A stretch of DNA of 64,000 nucleotides. It comes from Chaenocephalus aceratus (lineage: Eukaryota > Chordata > Actinopteri > Perciformes > Channichthyidae). Under the pieces are notes generated by a model, which saw only the letters and a program-made list of their open reading frames with translations, was not told where the DNA came from and did no database searches. The translations under genes and the position numbers were made by a program. The stretch lies in contig CM043791.1 of assembly GCA_023974075.1 (NCBI GenBank), positions 2,078,009 through 2,142,008 on the forward strand. Direction: 5' to 3'. Positions 1 through 12,659 of the stretch are shown one piece after another (the stretch's first letter is position 1; every line of letters starts with the position of its first letter).

Positions 1-249
1 AGTAGTACCATAACAAAAAACAAAGCTTACAGTGCTTGACGAGGCAATATCAATGGCTAAATTAAATGTGTTTTTTAAAAGTGCAAAATAAAGTGCCTGT
101 AACCCGACAGTAAGCGCGTAAGCCTAAAGTTGCAGTAACACGGCTGCTTAAAATATACGGTAATCAGCCTACCAGAAAAGTCATGAATCCTCGTCTTCAT
201 CTTTTAGGCTAAGGTGCAGTACACGGCTGTAACCAGAAAAGTCAAGTCA

Positions 250-1676
250 TTAATCCTCATCTTCGTCTTCTTCCTGCGTACTAAAACCACCAAAGTCCTC
301 ATCTTCAGTGTCGGAAACGAACAGGCTCAGGGTGGCTTCGTCAGCCACTCTCCTCTCTCCTTCGTTGTCGCTCTCAAAACCAACAAACTCCTCTTCGTAA
401 CTGTCGGAATCGAACAGCCTCTGAAGGGCCTCAGCTGTGGCGGCGTCCTCCTCTTCATCACGCAGCAGTCCAGCCTTTCGGAACCCGTTGGTGATCGTGG
501 ATGTTTTGACACTCCTCCACGCTGTCAGGATCCACTCGCAAACTTGAGCGAAAGTTGCTTTTCGCATGCGACCAGTTTTGGTGAATGATTTATCGCCTGC
601 TAGTCATCCACGCCTCCCACTGAATGCGTAGTGCCACTTTGAACGCACGATTGACACTGATGTCGAGTGGCTGCAGATGCTTCGTTGTGCCCCCAGGAAT
701 CACAGCTGGAATTGAGTTTGTGGTCTCGATGGCTGCTTTCACAGAATCTGTTATATGGGCCCTCATGCTGTCCAAAACGAGCAAAGAATCCTCCAGGGCG
801 CTTGACGTAGCACTCATTCAGCCACTCCTTCATTACGCTTTCCATCATCCACCCTTTCTTGTTGACTTTAAAGGAGATGCCGTTCGGGATCTTTTCTTTT
901 GGCATTGTAATCCGCTTAAAAATCACCATTGGCGGAAGCTTTAATCCAGATGCTGTGCAGCCAAGAACACAAGTGAAATTCGTTCTCTCGTGGCCAGTGG
1001 TTCTCAACGTGATGGACGATTCACCTTTCTTGTTAACAGTCCTAGTGAGAGGCAGGTCAAACGCCAAAGGCACTTCATCCATATTTAGGATCTGGTCCGG
1101 TCCGATGGAATATTCCTCTATCTTTCTTTGTGTGAATTCGCCGAAGTTTGTTATTTTTTCCTGGTAGGGAGGGAGTTGCTGACACACAGTCGTCCGCGCC
1201 CTGATGGACAGTCCCTTTTGTCTCATAAATCTGAAACACCAGGATGGTCCACCTCTAACATTTTCAATTTTCATTTCGGTGGCGACTGTTTTGGCCTTCA
1301 GTCGGATCTGCACGGTGGAAACACCTCGGCCGTCTGCTCTCTGTGTGTTCACCCAATCTTCAAGAAAGTCTTCAAGTTCGGGCCATCTGCTTTTATTACC
1401 TCTGAAAGCTTTTTTTGACTTTTTGCATTGAGACAGTTCTTCCCGCTGGCGTCTCCAACGTCTCACCATTGACTCATTGATGCCAAGGGTACGTGCAGCA
1501 GCTCTATGTCCTTCTTTTACTGCCAGATTGACTGCCTTTAACTTAAAAGCGGCATCATATGCATTTCTACGTTTGTTTTCCATAATGAGGGTTTGTGCAT
1601 GAAAACTTCCTTTGCACAAACTGTCTCGCTCTCGTAATGTCTGTCTATCTTGCTCTCGTTCTGTCTCTCGTACCAC
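250..1676 (-). mobile_element. Frameshifted pogo/Tigger-like DDE transposase
   Basis: Three overlapping reading frames on the minus strand together read as one pogo/Tigger-type (Tc1/mariner superfamily) transposase, which would cut and paste its own element. The N-terminal part (1676 to about 790) has a helix-turn-helix psq/CENP-B-like start (AAFKLKAVNLAVKEGHRAAA, then INESMVRRWRRQ), a second DNA-binding block, and the first catalytic Asp in LNMDEVPLAFD. The frame then shifts near 780-795. The second catalytic Asp (LLVLDSMRAH) and third Asp (LQPLDISVNRAFK) lie in the frame spanning 590-817. The acidic tail continues at 250-567 in another frame. Both breaks make it inactive as written. A sequence near 1911-1946 (GCGGCTTATAGTCCG) resembles the terminal repeat of fish pogo-like elements. 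The opposite end was not found and may lie outside the window. Family assignment rests on the DDD blocks. Confidence 0.85.
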
Positions 1677-1946
1677 TCTCGGTTTTACGCGCTACCCGTC
1701 TCACTCTTTTCCGGCCTCCAGCTTTTCCTGCTGGAGCCCGCCGCTTAAAGGTGGGGGGCGCGGACCGGCCATAGAGCCCATAGAGTTAAAGGTGGTGGAC
1801 TGTAACCTGTAAAATCCATAGATTTAAGAGGTCCCCTAGTGGCCGTTAGCTGTACAAATCCATAGATTAGCCGCACAGTTATATAAACCGCAGGGTCGAA
1901 AAATGGGAAAAAAGGCGCGGCTTATAGTCCGAAGATTACGGTAATA

Positions 1947-3890
1947 GGTTTACACCTTCTGTCCATATGTGCTTTTTATTTAAAACATGTTTGATTAACT
2001 TTTGGTTCACATTTCAATAAATTGTATTTTTATTTTCACTCCTTTCGTCCATTATTCTTACTGAAAATGTTAGATTACACATTCACATCTGACTGAAGAT
2101 TGGCCCCATTTATTTGTGACGTTGCAATCTCTGCGGTACAAGGCACAAGGTGATGTGAAGCTCATAAAGTGAGGCAAATAGAAATAATCAGCTGATGGAG
2201 TGTAGATGTGGAAATAGCTGCATTCGATCAGCTGACTGTGTTTTCACAATAAAAGTAGTTTCTTAGTGAATGTCCTGTACTGGTCTTAAAATCTCATAAC
2301 ATCAGCTTTTAATGTTCCTCTTGGATGTTCTTCTTGACCCTCAGAGAAGGAGAACATGTCGTGTCTTTCAGGCATGTCCTTTCCTAACAAAAATGACAGG
2401 AAATATAAAACATATTATTGCAGAACAAGTGTGTTATTTATGAAAGCGGTGTGTTTGTGTGTTTAGGGGCTGTAGATATCATTATTTTGTAATTGTAATG
2501 TTTGTCTTTGTAGCTCACTGTTGAAATAAAAACAATCAGATTATGAATGAACAGTATGAAGCTCATCAACATTGAAATATATGTTATTATCAAAATAATA
2601 TTTAACTGTTATCAAAACGTAGTGCAACTGTAGAAGCGTGCTCTGTTGTCTCACTGAAAGAATAACTTTTACCACGTTTTTTTCAGACAATATTGAGAGA
2701 TAAATAGTAGCAGTTCTCACTATGTGTTAAATATCTTTGCCTTCAATACATTACATTAGAAAGATGACAAAGTCATATTGCTTGTTAATATCTAAATGTA
2801 ACTTTTTGCATGGAAAAAACCCCTCAACTTAACTGATGTGTAGGTGATCTAGTATTTAGTATTGTTTAATGGAATGTATATCAGTGTATTAAAGTCAATA
2901 CTTCATTCATTTAAACCAATATCTTTCTTGATTATTTGTACAGTATGAAAAAAAGAGTCTTTATACCTGTGCTGAAGTTCACTGCTGTGAGGAGTCCAGT
3001 TCTGTCCTCTCACTCTCTGGTCCAGCCTGTCTGCATCACCTGGACACTTTAAACAAACAGATATATATGTAAAGTACCATGTGTACAAACAATATAACTG
3101 ATTCTCTTCTGTTGAACATGTTGGATTGTGTATTGGTCCTTTTTATTTTACTATAACTTTGGAAGTTGTGTTACCAATGCTTACTGTTTATTTGATAATC
3201 ATTTGGTAATGCAATTAATAAAAACAACAAGGTTTGGGTTCGTTCTTCAGATGACTGTGACGTTAAGGTGTAAGCTCAATGACCAGCTCAACCAACCATA
3301 TTGTAATATCTAAGTAATCATCTTGAAATATGACATTAATAATTGTAATATACACACATCTTATTGTGAGGTTGATTTCACATACACTACTTCGACATTA
3401 GCTTGTCTACATACTTGAGCATAGCCAATTGAAATTAACCTTAGCGATGCATACAGTTCCTCCTACATAATAAAATATCTCTAAGTTACAAGGTTGACCT
3501 TATTCTATCCCACTTAACGCTTAACACTTGTCTATTTCGTTTTAAACCTTTATATATACAGTCTATGATTTTAACTTGGAGGCTACGATTAGCAACGTTA
3601 GCATCGATGTAGCTACCACTCACTTACACGCTAACCCAAGCCTTAACATTCATTACGTAGCTGATTCAAATCATTAACACATAAATAAAGTACTCGAATT
3701 TCACTTACCGCAAAACCGCATTCATGCACCGTCTGTTTTAACCGCAGAGCGAGTCACAATATTCCGATATATAAGCATGGGGGTCTATGGAAATTGCTCC
3801 CTTCTGCAGACTGCTCCTACTGGCCACTGGATGCACTGCAGTGTGTGGCACTTCCGTATTGGCCTCCCAGCTCTTCCCCAGAGTTTGCCG
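1947..3890. other. AT-rich stretch with no recognised gene
   Basis: No open frame here resembles a known protein and no clear transposon ends were found. The only structure noticed is the weak exon-like series on the minus strand described separately. Confidence 0.5.
2286..3773 (-). other. Weak candidate three-exon transcript, unassigned
   Basis: Only weak signals are visible here. On the minus strand there is a TATA-like TATATA at 3768-3773, an ATG at 3723-3725, and a good donor (GCG|GTAAGTG, exon end 3709). An 80-bp exon-like block follows at 2967-3046, with acceptor AAAG and donor CAG|GTATAAAG. A further block begins after TTGTTAG at 2383 and runs to a stop at 2286-2288. Joining the ATG exon to the middle block gives an early stop, so coding is doubtful. 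It could be a noncoding leader, a decayed gene or chance. I do not recognise the peptide. Confidence 0.15.
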
Positions 3891-4260
3891 CTTGGGATAA
3901 ACTGATGTTTTTTAGTTGATGAGTACTTCAGATATCACTGTTAAATCATTTGATCATTGGTTTTATTATGAAAACGTCGAGACCGGAAATACTGTTTTCA
4001 ACCCGTAACTTTACATGGAGGCTGCCGAATACCTCAAATCATCTTCGTAATATCTATCAAACTATAGATCCTACATATCGACTGGATGTGGATTCTAAAA
4101 GTACAATATACACTTCTCACTAGAAATCTAATCAAAAAGCGTTTTAATGGCCAAACTATCCTACAATTTAGGATTTTACAGAGAGGGTTATTTGTGAATA
4201 AACGACCATCTATAACGTTTGCATTCAACGGGAGCACTAGAGGGCGAAAACTTTAAAACG
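3890..4260 (-). repeat. Diverged fragment of the 7-bp-TSD element family
   Basis: Read on the minus strand, this stretch aligns by eye with the interior of the element at 15890-18516 (about 16150-16650). Shared blocks are AACAGTGATATCTG, the CATCAACTAAAAAACA block, and GTTTGGCCATTAAAACGC. It is more diverged than the two complete copies, and no terminal repeats were found. Confidence 0.55.
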
Positions 4261-4300
4261 TAATTATAGGACGTATTAAGCGCTTGAACAAACGACATAT

Positions 4301-5853
4301 TTGGTCATAATAAAGGGCCTGAACAATCGGCCCATTTGGTCGTATGAGTTGGAGGACTTGTTGCTTCATGTATATGCACTGCAGTCATTTACAGATGTGT
4401 GTACAGGGGCAGTGTTTGTTTATTTCCTGAAAGCGAAGAGTGACGTAGTTCAAGCCACTGAGAAGTATCTGGCAGATGTAGCTCCCTATGGGACTGTGAA
4501 ATGCATTAGATCAGATAACGGGACTGAGTTCACTAGGACTTTCAGACACTATTGAGGAAGAATAAGATCAGACATGAGACGTCTTGTCCTTATTCCCCAC
4601 ATCAAAACGGGACAGCTGACAGAGAAGGGCGCACTCTTTTTGAAATGGCCAGATGTATGCTTATTGACAGTGATCTGCCTAAACACCTTTGGCACTATGC
4701 CATTCAGGAAGCAGCACATACTAGAAACCGGTGTTTTAATAAAGCATATACTACGCCATATTCAGCACTGACAGTGCTATGCGTACCAGCAGGACAGGGG
4801 AAAATTAGATACTAGGTGTGAGGAAGGACGTTGTGTAGGGCGTGACAAGGGAAGCCCCGCCTATCTAGTTTACTACCCTGACAAAGAGAAGGTGCAGAAG
4901 CACAGACTAGTAAAGTTTATCACCAGCACAACTTGTGATAGCGAGACTCAGACACAGAGGCACAGGATTCGGAGGAAGACTGTGAAGAGGGAGTAAAGGC
5001 CCCACAGCCTAGTGTACTGAGCAAAGATGTACACGCTAACGCTCCACAGTCAGCACCAGAGGGTGATGGCGAACAGCACACTAGGGTGGCGTCACATGCC
5101 TCAGACAGTGGGAGATATCCCAGTAGGGAGCGCCAACCCCAGAGTACTTTAGAGATTATATTCAGGAAGATAGTGATGAAGAGGATAAAACACTCACTAG
5201 TATAGATTATTGTTACAGAGCAGTTTGCGGTGTACCTCTGACCTTTAAAGAGGCCATGACATCGACTGAGACAGAAAACTGGGGAAAAGCGATGGATGAG
5301 GAAATTAAGTCTCTAGAAGACAATCAGACTTTTACCCTGACAACATTTCCAGAGGGCAGGAAAACAGTGGGAGGTAAATGGGTCTATTCAGTTAAGGGAG
5401 ACGTTGACGGACACGACAAGTACAAAGCTAGGTTCGTAGCGAAAGGATACAGTCAGAGGGCGGGGATAGATTACGGGGAGACGTTCTCACCTACAGCCAA
5501 CCTGACAAGTGGTACGTGTATTAATGCAGAAGGCCGCCCAAGAGGATTTGATTTTACACCAGATGGATGTAAAGACAGCCTACCTGCATGCACCCATCGA
5601 TCACGACATTTACATGGAACAACCTGTGGGTTATGTAAAGGAGGGAGGAAAGCTAGTGTGTAAGCTAGAGAAGTCAATTTACGGCACTTACTACACTGAA
5701 GATGCACCTAAAATGGTGGATGTGAAGACATACAGAGAGGCTGTTGGCAGCCTAATTTATTTGACTACCTGTACACGTCCAGACCTATGTTTCGTGGTAA
5801 GCAAGTTATCACAATATTTTGCTGACCGACAGATGAGCATTGGGTTACAGTAA
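4301..5853 (+). mobile_element. Truncated Ty1/copia retrotransposon pol remnant
   Basis: Frames in order read as copia pol. The integrase core (4301-4815) carries RSDNGTEF (second catalytic Asp) and SPHQNGTADREGR, where copia integrases normally have AER; the catalytic Glu position is Asp here. A stop or frame change falls at 4552-4556. Reverse transcriptase follows (5256-5853) with WGKAMDEEIKSLE, GKWVYSVKGDVDG, KARFVAKGYSQRAGIDY, then after a frameshift near 5500 MDVKTAYLHAPID and EQPVGYVKEGGKLVCKLEKS. The sequence then jumps to a later segment (REAVGSLIYLTTCTRPDL). The YVDD catalytic block is therefore deleted, and RNase H and most of gag and protease are absent. It cannot be autonomous. 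The 3' LTR follows at 5921. Confidence 0.85.
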
Positions 5854-5920
5854 AACACGTGTTGCTTTGTTAATTAAATATGAACAGGTATACAGTAAGC
5901 ACATAATTCATAAGTGGGAG

Positions 5921-6205
5921 TGTTGAGGTTTAACATACAGACATGTATCGTGTATGACTCCATGTATTACTGTGTACCATATTGTTTATGTAAGTAGCTG
6001 CGACTACTAACTGTGTTCATTGGTTAGGGCTGTACCACATGATTGTGATGTCACTACCTGGGGTAATAAGGACCGTTGGAGTCACGCCCCTTCTCTCTCT
6101 GTCCTCAAGTCTCTTGACCTGTGTGCATCTAATAAATAACGCCGTGATGAATGGCTAAACTTGAACTGCTGAGAAATAGTCACCTTTCTGCTGCAGAGAG
6201 ACACA
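5921..6205 (+). repeat. Probable 3' LTR of the copia element
   Basis: A purine tract (AAGTGGGAG, to 5920) is followed directly by TGTTGAGG, the usual start of a copia LTR. The stretch contains an AATAAA signal near 6130 and ends near GAGACACA. No matching 5' LTR was seen upstream of 4301, so the right end is an estimate. Confidence 0.6.
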
Positions 6206-6560
6206 ACCTATACATCTAAATCTGCTAACACCCTTTATTGGATTTGTTTGCCTGACTGCTGGATTTCTGGTTTTGACCCTGCCTGTCCCTGACCTGAAAA
6301 AAACAAACCTTATGAAAACTGGTTGTATCTGTGTCATGCTACTCGTTCAAATCTGTACCTGTGAGCGTGACAAAGAGGTTAAAAAAATATGATGCAGACT
6401 AAAGAGTCATGGTTTAAATCATGTGTAATGTAGATATAACATATTGATTGTGGTTAAAAAAGGTGACCTTGCCTTCTTACAGTGCAGACGTTTTTCTGCT
6501 TGCTCTTGCCTCTGCTTACTTTTTTATGCTCTTTTTCTATTTTTCTTTTCTGAAAACTTC
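6206..6560. other. Intergenic, nothing recognised
   Basis: Neither strand gives a recognisable protein here and no repeat ends were identified. Confidence 0.4.
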
Positions 6561-6943
6561 CAGCAGCGGCTCCTGGACATTAACTTATCACTGGGACAGT
6601 TATTCTTCGTAAATAGACGGAGAGTTTCAGCCATATTTCAATATTTTTTACGACGACCTCAGTCTTACAGTAGCGTGGCCTAGCAACAGCTAAAGCCTGG
6701 TACTGCATGCTATTTAGCTTAAGCTAGTTAGCAGCAAAATGCCTCCGTTCTCTACAGATGACTTCCACAAACTTCTACAGAAGATGGCCGTGTTGGAATG
6801 AAATGCAACGGTTGGAAGTAAACATGGAAGTGGTTGGAATGACACCACTTTACCAGTGTTGCAAAAGAATGGACAAAGGCCATGCTAACTCAAAGCTAGT
6901 TAGCAGTCTACAAGGATTCCAAGGAACAGGAGGGCTGTGTACC

Positions 6944-8185
6944 GGGTCATAAATCTACAAGTGGTGGTCCTCCCTGGAACTCTCTGGGTGCAGGCCGCAG
7001 AGTAAAATCATTTCCATGGGAGGACGAACAACAGGCAGAGCCCAGCGCTCTGAAATCTGTGATGCGGACCGGCTGGCCTGCATTGTTTATCACCCAGGAA
7101 GAGCGCTCTTCAACCCCTGTTCCTACTAGGAAACAGCGTGGACAGCTGCTAAAGGGAGAACTACAAAAAATCCTCCTAAACCACCAAGTGTGCAATCCAG
7201 AACAGATACGCTCCGCTGACCGAGAGCCGGAGATCTCTTTCTGATGACCTGGATAAACCCTGTCCTCCTCACAACAGCAGGGTAAGGACCAATAGCTACT
7301 CCAAAAGCAAAAGGATGGAAGGAAAGCAAACGACTGGGCCTGAAACTCTGATTGTGGGTGACTCTGCTGTAAGGTCTATGTAGTAAGAACAACACCAAAG
7401 TACTCTGTTTTCCCAAGGATATGGTCTCTGACTTGGCTGAGAAGATCCTGCATATTGGGGCTGAACATCCGACTGTGAAGAATGTGGTACTGCACATTGG
7501 AACAGATGATGTTGTGAAACAACAATCAGAAGTGCTGAAAAAAGACTTTAAATGTTTGTTGGAAACGGTCAGCTCTCTAAATGCGGAGGTGTTCATCAGT
7601 GGCCCTCTACCGCCAGTCAGAAGAGGAGTGGAGAGATTCAGCAGATTGTTTGCTCTGAACACCTGGCTTTCAACTGTCTGTATTGACCATTCTGTCAACA
7701 AGAGGAATCAAAACAAAAGAAAGACACAACACATCGCTCAGAAAACCTTGAAAATCTATCACTGCACCCGCCTGAGGAATGTCTTGATTATGGGAGACAA
7801 ATGGAGGAGTCTCCACCGCCCTTCACCCCCCCTATCACCTCTGAGGATACTCTTCTTTCACCCCACAGCTCTCTCTACTCTCTGTTCACCCTTTCACCCT
7901 CGCCCACCCTCCTGGAGATCGCTGAACACACAAAGGAGATACAGAGGGTTGGCACCGATTCCTTCCTGGAGTTCAAAGACCAAACTAAGGCGATACGCAG
8001 GGCTGGCAGCATGTCCTTTACCCCCGCTCCTCAACGACACACACCATCTCCCCCGTTTCATCACCGTGCCTACGTCAACCACCTCCCCCCCTGGCAGCAT
8101 ATCCTCTACCCCCGCACCATCTCCCCCGTCTCCATCACCGTGCCTATGTCAACCACCTCCCCTCCCTTCAAGAAAGCATCTCAAT
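6944..8185 (+). mobile_element. LINE ORF1 remnant with SGNH-esterase-like domain
   Basis: The block TLIVGDSAVRSM (about 7346-7380) carries the GDS nucleophile motif of SGNH hydrolases, and PTVKNVVLHIGTDD (about 7470-7510) matches the second conserved block. VFISGPLPPVRRG follows. An esterase domain in ORF1 is known from CR1/L2-like LINEs, where it may act on lipids or membranes; its role is not settled. A stop just after the GDS block and frame shifts further on break the protein. The region from about 7800 is proline- and serine-rich and overlaps in two frames. It ends where the minus-strand LINE is inserted near 8190. Confidence 0.7.
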
Positions 8186-8191
8186 TCATTC

Positions 8192-11100
8192 AAAACCTTT
8201 ATTTATCCAGGGTAAAATCCCATGAGATCAATGATCTCTTTTTCAAGGGAGACCTGCAGCAGTAGGTTCCACAAGAGACATAAAAACATAAACAACAGAA
8301 CAACAAAAGGACATCATACAGCAAAATGTACAGGGATTACAATTTACATATCTAACCACATGTACAGGTACCAACAGCATCTGATTTTGTAGCATCGAAC
8401 CGAGCTTTAAAACATGTAGTGGGACTAGCTTGGTAATTTTCCATTCTTTTTGCAGACTGTTCCATGTGAGTGGAGCTGCACATCTAAAAGCTTTTCTTCC
8501 CTAAGACAGTCCTAGCACTTGGCAACATTTAATAAAACACAGCATGCGATCTCAGGCAATAAGTACTTTCAATTCTCCGAGAGATCAGGGAGCAGATATA
8601 AGATGGTAGTTTATCCAACATGGCTTTGTAAAATGAAAAAGTACCAGTGACTGAGCCTCCGTACAGTAAGTGATGGCGACCTGCCTTGGTATACAGGGTA
8701 CAGTGATGCGTAAGTGCTTTACAGTTGTCAAAAATCTCAGTGCGCTGTGATACGCAGCATCTAACTTGCTCAGGTAATTGGCAGGTGCATTCATATATAA
8801 CAAATCACCATAGTTCCAGCACAGGTCAAAAGGTCACAGTGACTAGCCTTTCCTGGCCTCAAGCGAGAAACAGGACTTGTTCCTGTAGAAGAAAACCTAG
8901 CCTAACCCTCAGCTTTTTAAGCTGGTTATTTACATGAAATTTAAAGAGAAGAGACAATCATCAAGCCAGAAACTCAAGTAATTTGTAACCAGGTAACCAC
9001 TTCAAGTTGTATTCCTTGCGAAGTTACAATATCCAAAGCAGTCTCCAGTGTATTTTTAGCTTTAGCTTTAGAAAAGAGCATTACCTTGGTTTTATCCACA
9101 TTTAAAAGAAGCTTAAGCTCAGAGAGCTGAGCCGGAATAATGTTAAAATGTAACAACAGCCCTCGTTAATCGAGGGGACCTGCACAGTACATAACGGTAT
9201 CGTCCGCATACAAATGTAAGGTTGCTCCTTCGATCATTTTCACCTAAACTATTAATATAGATAGAGAATAATAGCGGACCTAAAACTGAACCTTGTGGTA
9301 CACCATTAGTGATGTTTAACCACTCGGAAGACAGCCCATCAAACTGAACACATTGGGACCTTTCAGAGAGGGTAGTTCACACAAACCACCCACTGCATGG
9401 CTGATATGCCAATTACTGACCAGCCTCTGCTTCAAAATGCGATGATCGACGGTATCAAAAGCTTTGGAAGGTCAACAAATAGAGCTGCACAACTCTGCTT
9501 ATTATCTAAAATACTCGTAATATCATTTACTACTTTCATCGTGGCAGTGATGGTGCTGTGCTGCTTTCTGAAGCCTGACTGATGTTTAGACAGGATGTCA
9601 TTTGTACATAAAAACTCCTTTACTTGTTCACTCACTCGGCGTTCAAGAACCTTAGCCAGAACTGACAATTTAGAGATGGGTCTATAATTGTTTAATAAGG
9701 TGGCCTCCCCTCCTTTTAGTAGAGGCAGGACATACGCTGACTTCCATACTTTTGGGATTTTGTTCGTGCTGAGAGAGAGGTTAAAAAGAGTAGTAAGAGG
9801 TGGAGCAATAACATCTGCAGCTATCTTTAAAAAGAAAGGTTCTAAGTTGTCCGGACCAGCCGGCTTTTTAGGATCTAGCTTGGTTAAGACTTCACGAACA
9901 ACATCAACAGTAAAAGGAGTAAAACTGAAAGGGTTTTCCAGACCACATTGTTCTGTGTCACCCACTGTGGTGTTCACAGAAGCAGAGTTAGAAACATAAT
10001 GAAATTGAGAGCCACAGGACACAAAATGCTCATTAAAAACAATTTAGCATAGTAGCCCTGTCCGATATAGTGCCAGATGCTGTGGTAAGGCACGGAGGTA
10101 GCTCATTACGGATATCACCGGTGGATATCGATTTTATGGCTTTCCAGAATTTTCTAGGGTTGTTCAGGTTCTTTGTGGTAACTGATAGATAATACTTAGA
10201 TTTAGCACTTTTGACATGTGAAGTGAATCTATTTCTTAGCTGCCTAAAACGCAGCCATTCTACCTCTGAGCCCTGATTTCCTAGCCTTTGCCCAGGCCTT
10301 GTTTCTCCTCCTGAAGGAGACTGGACAGTTCAGCAGAAAACCAAGTATTGTCTCGTCCCTTTACTCTAAATGTACGCAGGGGTGCATGTCTATCAATGAT
10401 CTCCATAAAACCAAGATAAAAATAAGACCATGCGGTTTCTACATCAGCACACAGATCGATTTTTCCCCAATCAAAATCAAACAGATCATGTACAAAACCC
10501 TGCTCCACAAAATGTTTTATGTCTCTCTTGATGATAATACGTGGTTTAACCTTTTGGACTTTTGTGTCCCTAATTGTGGCTACAACACAGTGGTCACTCA
10601 GATCATTCGCAAATACTCCCACAGCTGAGTATTTTATGGGGAACATTAGTTAGAATGAGATCAATTAGGGAGGATTTATTTGGGGACTTAATATTAGGGC
10701 GAGTAGGACTGTCAACAATCTGAGTAACATTTAAAGAGATACAGAGGTTTTTAAAATCCTCTGACACTGCAGTTAACCAGTCCCAGTTAAAATCTCCAAG
10801 TAGCACTATTTCCTTGTAGTCTAGTTGCAATAAAAGATTTGCTAGCGAAGACAAGGAGTCTTTGACAGCTGAGGGGGGTCTGTAACAACTCACCACCATG
10901 ACCTGTTGACCCTTTGCCACTTCTATATTTAAGGCTAAAAATTCAAACTGACTTAGATTTGGAAACTAATGTGGTTACACTGAACATATTCTTAACATAA
11001 ATGGCAACGCCACCACCTTTCTGCAGTCTCCGAAGCCTGATAAGGATGTGTGTGTACAAAACGCAACAAACTCTTACTGATATGTGCTGGGTCCAGGCTC

Positions 11101-11195
11101 AAGGGCGTATGGCACTCTCAACCTCTTTCCAGGACATGCCGGGGCCCTGCCTGCCAGTAGCTTTGCCGATATCTGTGTTGATAGGTAATAGATTA
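8192..11195 (-). mobile_element. Minus-strand non-LTR retrotransposon (jockey/L2-like), 5' truncated
   Basis: The endonuclease part (11050-10281) has GGGVAIYVKNMF, VVSCYRPPSA, IVLLGDFNWDW and DLILTNVPHK, with the SDH motif in LSDHCVVA. Reverse transcriptase (10022-9000) has LLNNYRPISKLSVLAKVLER, HQSGFRKQHST, ALFVDL and the catalytic YADD at 9199-9210. The 3' end (about 8192-8270) carries the fish LINE tail with TTTTTCAAGGGAGACCTGC, on the plus strand as printed. There are several frameshifts, including one right after ALFVDL. It is inserted between ORF1 and ORF2 of the plus-strand LINE in opposite orientation. No target duplication could be defined. Confidence 0.8.
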
Positions 11196-11202
11196 AGAGC
11201 GG

Positions 11203-12659
11203 GTGAATCAGCTTAGAAACAGGAAGTGCTCAAACGTTCGTGTGAGTTTATCAAATTTAGCAGTGATTCCATGTCAGCCACAGCTTGTCACAAAACATCT
11301 TACTGATAGTGTATCTAACAAACTTAAACTAGCTTTATTAAATGTCAGGTCTCTGGCAGGAAAAACATTTTCAATCAATGATTTTATCACTGAGCACAAT
11401 CTTGATGTTATGTTTTTAACGGAAACTTGGATTGAACAAAATAACAGTGCAGCTGTTCTTATCGAATCAACCCCTCCCAACTTTAGTTTTATGAGTCAGG
11501 AAAGAATGCATAAGAAAGGGGGTGGAGTTGCTATTTTGTTCAATGATTCCATTCAATGCAGGAAGACATCTTATGAGAACTTTGCTTCTTTTGAATATGT
11601 GGCCCTTCAGCTGAAATACTCCTCTCGAGCTCTGTTCCTAAATATCTATAGACCACCCAAATACTGTGCAAGCTTTTTGATGACTTTACTGAACTGCTGT
11701 CTATAGTGTGTACTATTGACTCTAGTCATTGTTGGTGATTTTAACATCCATGTTGACAACCCCCAGGACAGAGGGGCTAAAGAACTGTTTTGTGTTCTTG
11801 ATAACGATGGACTGACTCAGCATGTGACGGAGCCCACGCACAATAAGGAGCACACTCTGGACTTAAGTATCTCAAAGGGTCTGAATATCTCTAAGGTTGT
11901 GGTGACTGATGTTGCACTCTCTGACCATTCCTGTGTGTTCTTTGAGAGCTCTATTTCTGTTCACATAAATGCTCAAAAAGAGGTAACCACAAAGCGATAT
12001 TTAACTGAAAATACTAGGGAAATGTTTACTCAGAATTTTTCTTCCACACTTGCCCCTGCTAACATCTCAGTAAATGAGCTAGTAGATCATTTTAATTCAA
12101 AATGTTATAGACTGGGAAGAAAATATCTCCATGGAGAAAGGCCATGACCGTGAGAGCAGAAAAAAGAGAGTATCGAAAAGCTGAACGTAGGTGGCGAAAA
12201 ACAAATCTCCAGGTTCACTTTGAAATCTATAAAGAGAGACTTGGCCTTTATAATTTGAAATTGAAAAACGCACGACAGTCTTTCTTCTCTGACATCATTA
12301 CCAAAAACAATGCACGTGCCTTGTTTTCTACCGTCGACAGACTAACTAACCCCCCAGTGTCAGTAGCCTCTGAATTTCTATCCACCAGGGCGTTGCAATG
12401 ATTTTGCCTCCTTTTTCACTGACAAAATTCAGAAAATCAGACGAGCAGTCAGTGCCTCTGCATCAGGAACAGCAAATGTGTTGTCTCTGTGTCCACCCTA
12501 ATATCAATTCAAACACCATGACACAATTCCATCAGATTAATGATAAAAACCTAGAGGACATTATACAACTTCTGAAATCCTCCTCCTGCTGCCTTGATAT
12601 TATTCCAACAGGATTTTTTCAAAGATGTTTTTCGTTGCATGGCCTCAGATCTACTTCAT
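11203..12659 (+). mobile_element. LINE ORF2 endonuclease (APE-type) and linker, host LINE
   Basis: This is the start of ORF2 of the plus-strand LINE. KLALLNVRSLAGK, DVMFLTETWIE, GGGVAILFNDS and LFLNIYRPP are followed after a stop near 11705 by LVIVGDFNIHVDN and the SDHSCVFF block, the conserved motifs of an apurinic-type endonuclease that nicks target DNA. A linker (12144-12659) contains LEDIIQLLKSSSCCLDIIPTGFF, the region preceding RT in L2-type elements. It stops at the Rex3-like insertion. Confidence 0.85.

Noticed and set aside
600..1676. Long pogo-like frame as a domesticated host gene
   Set aside because: The catalytic domain is split over three frames and terminal-repeat-like sequence is nearby, so it is a dead transposon.
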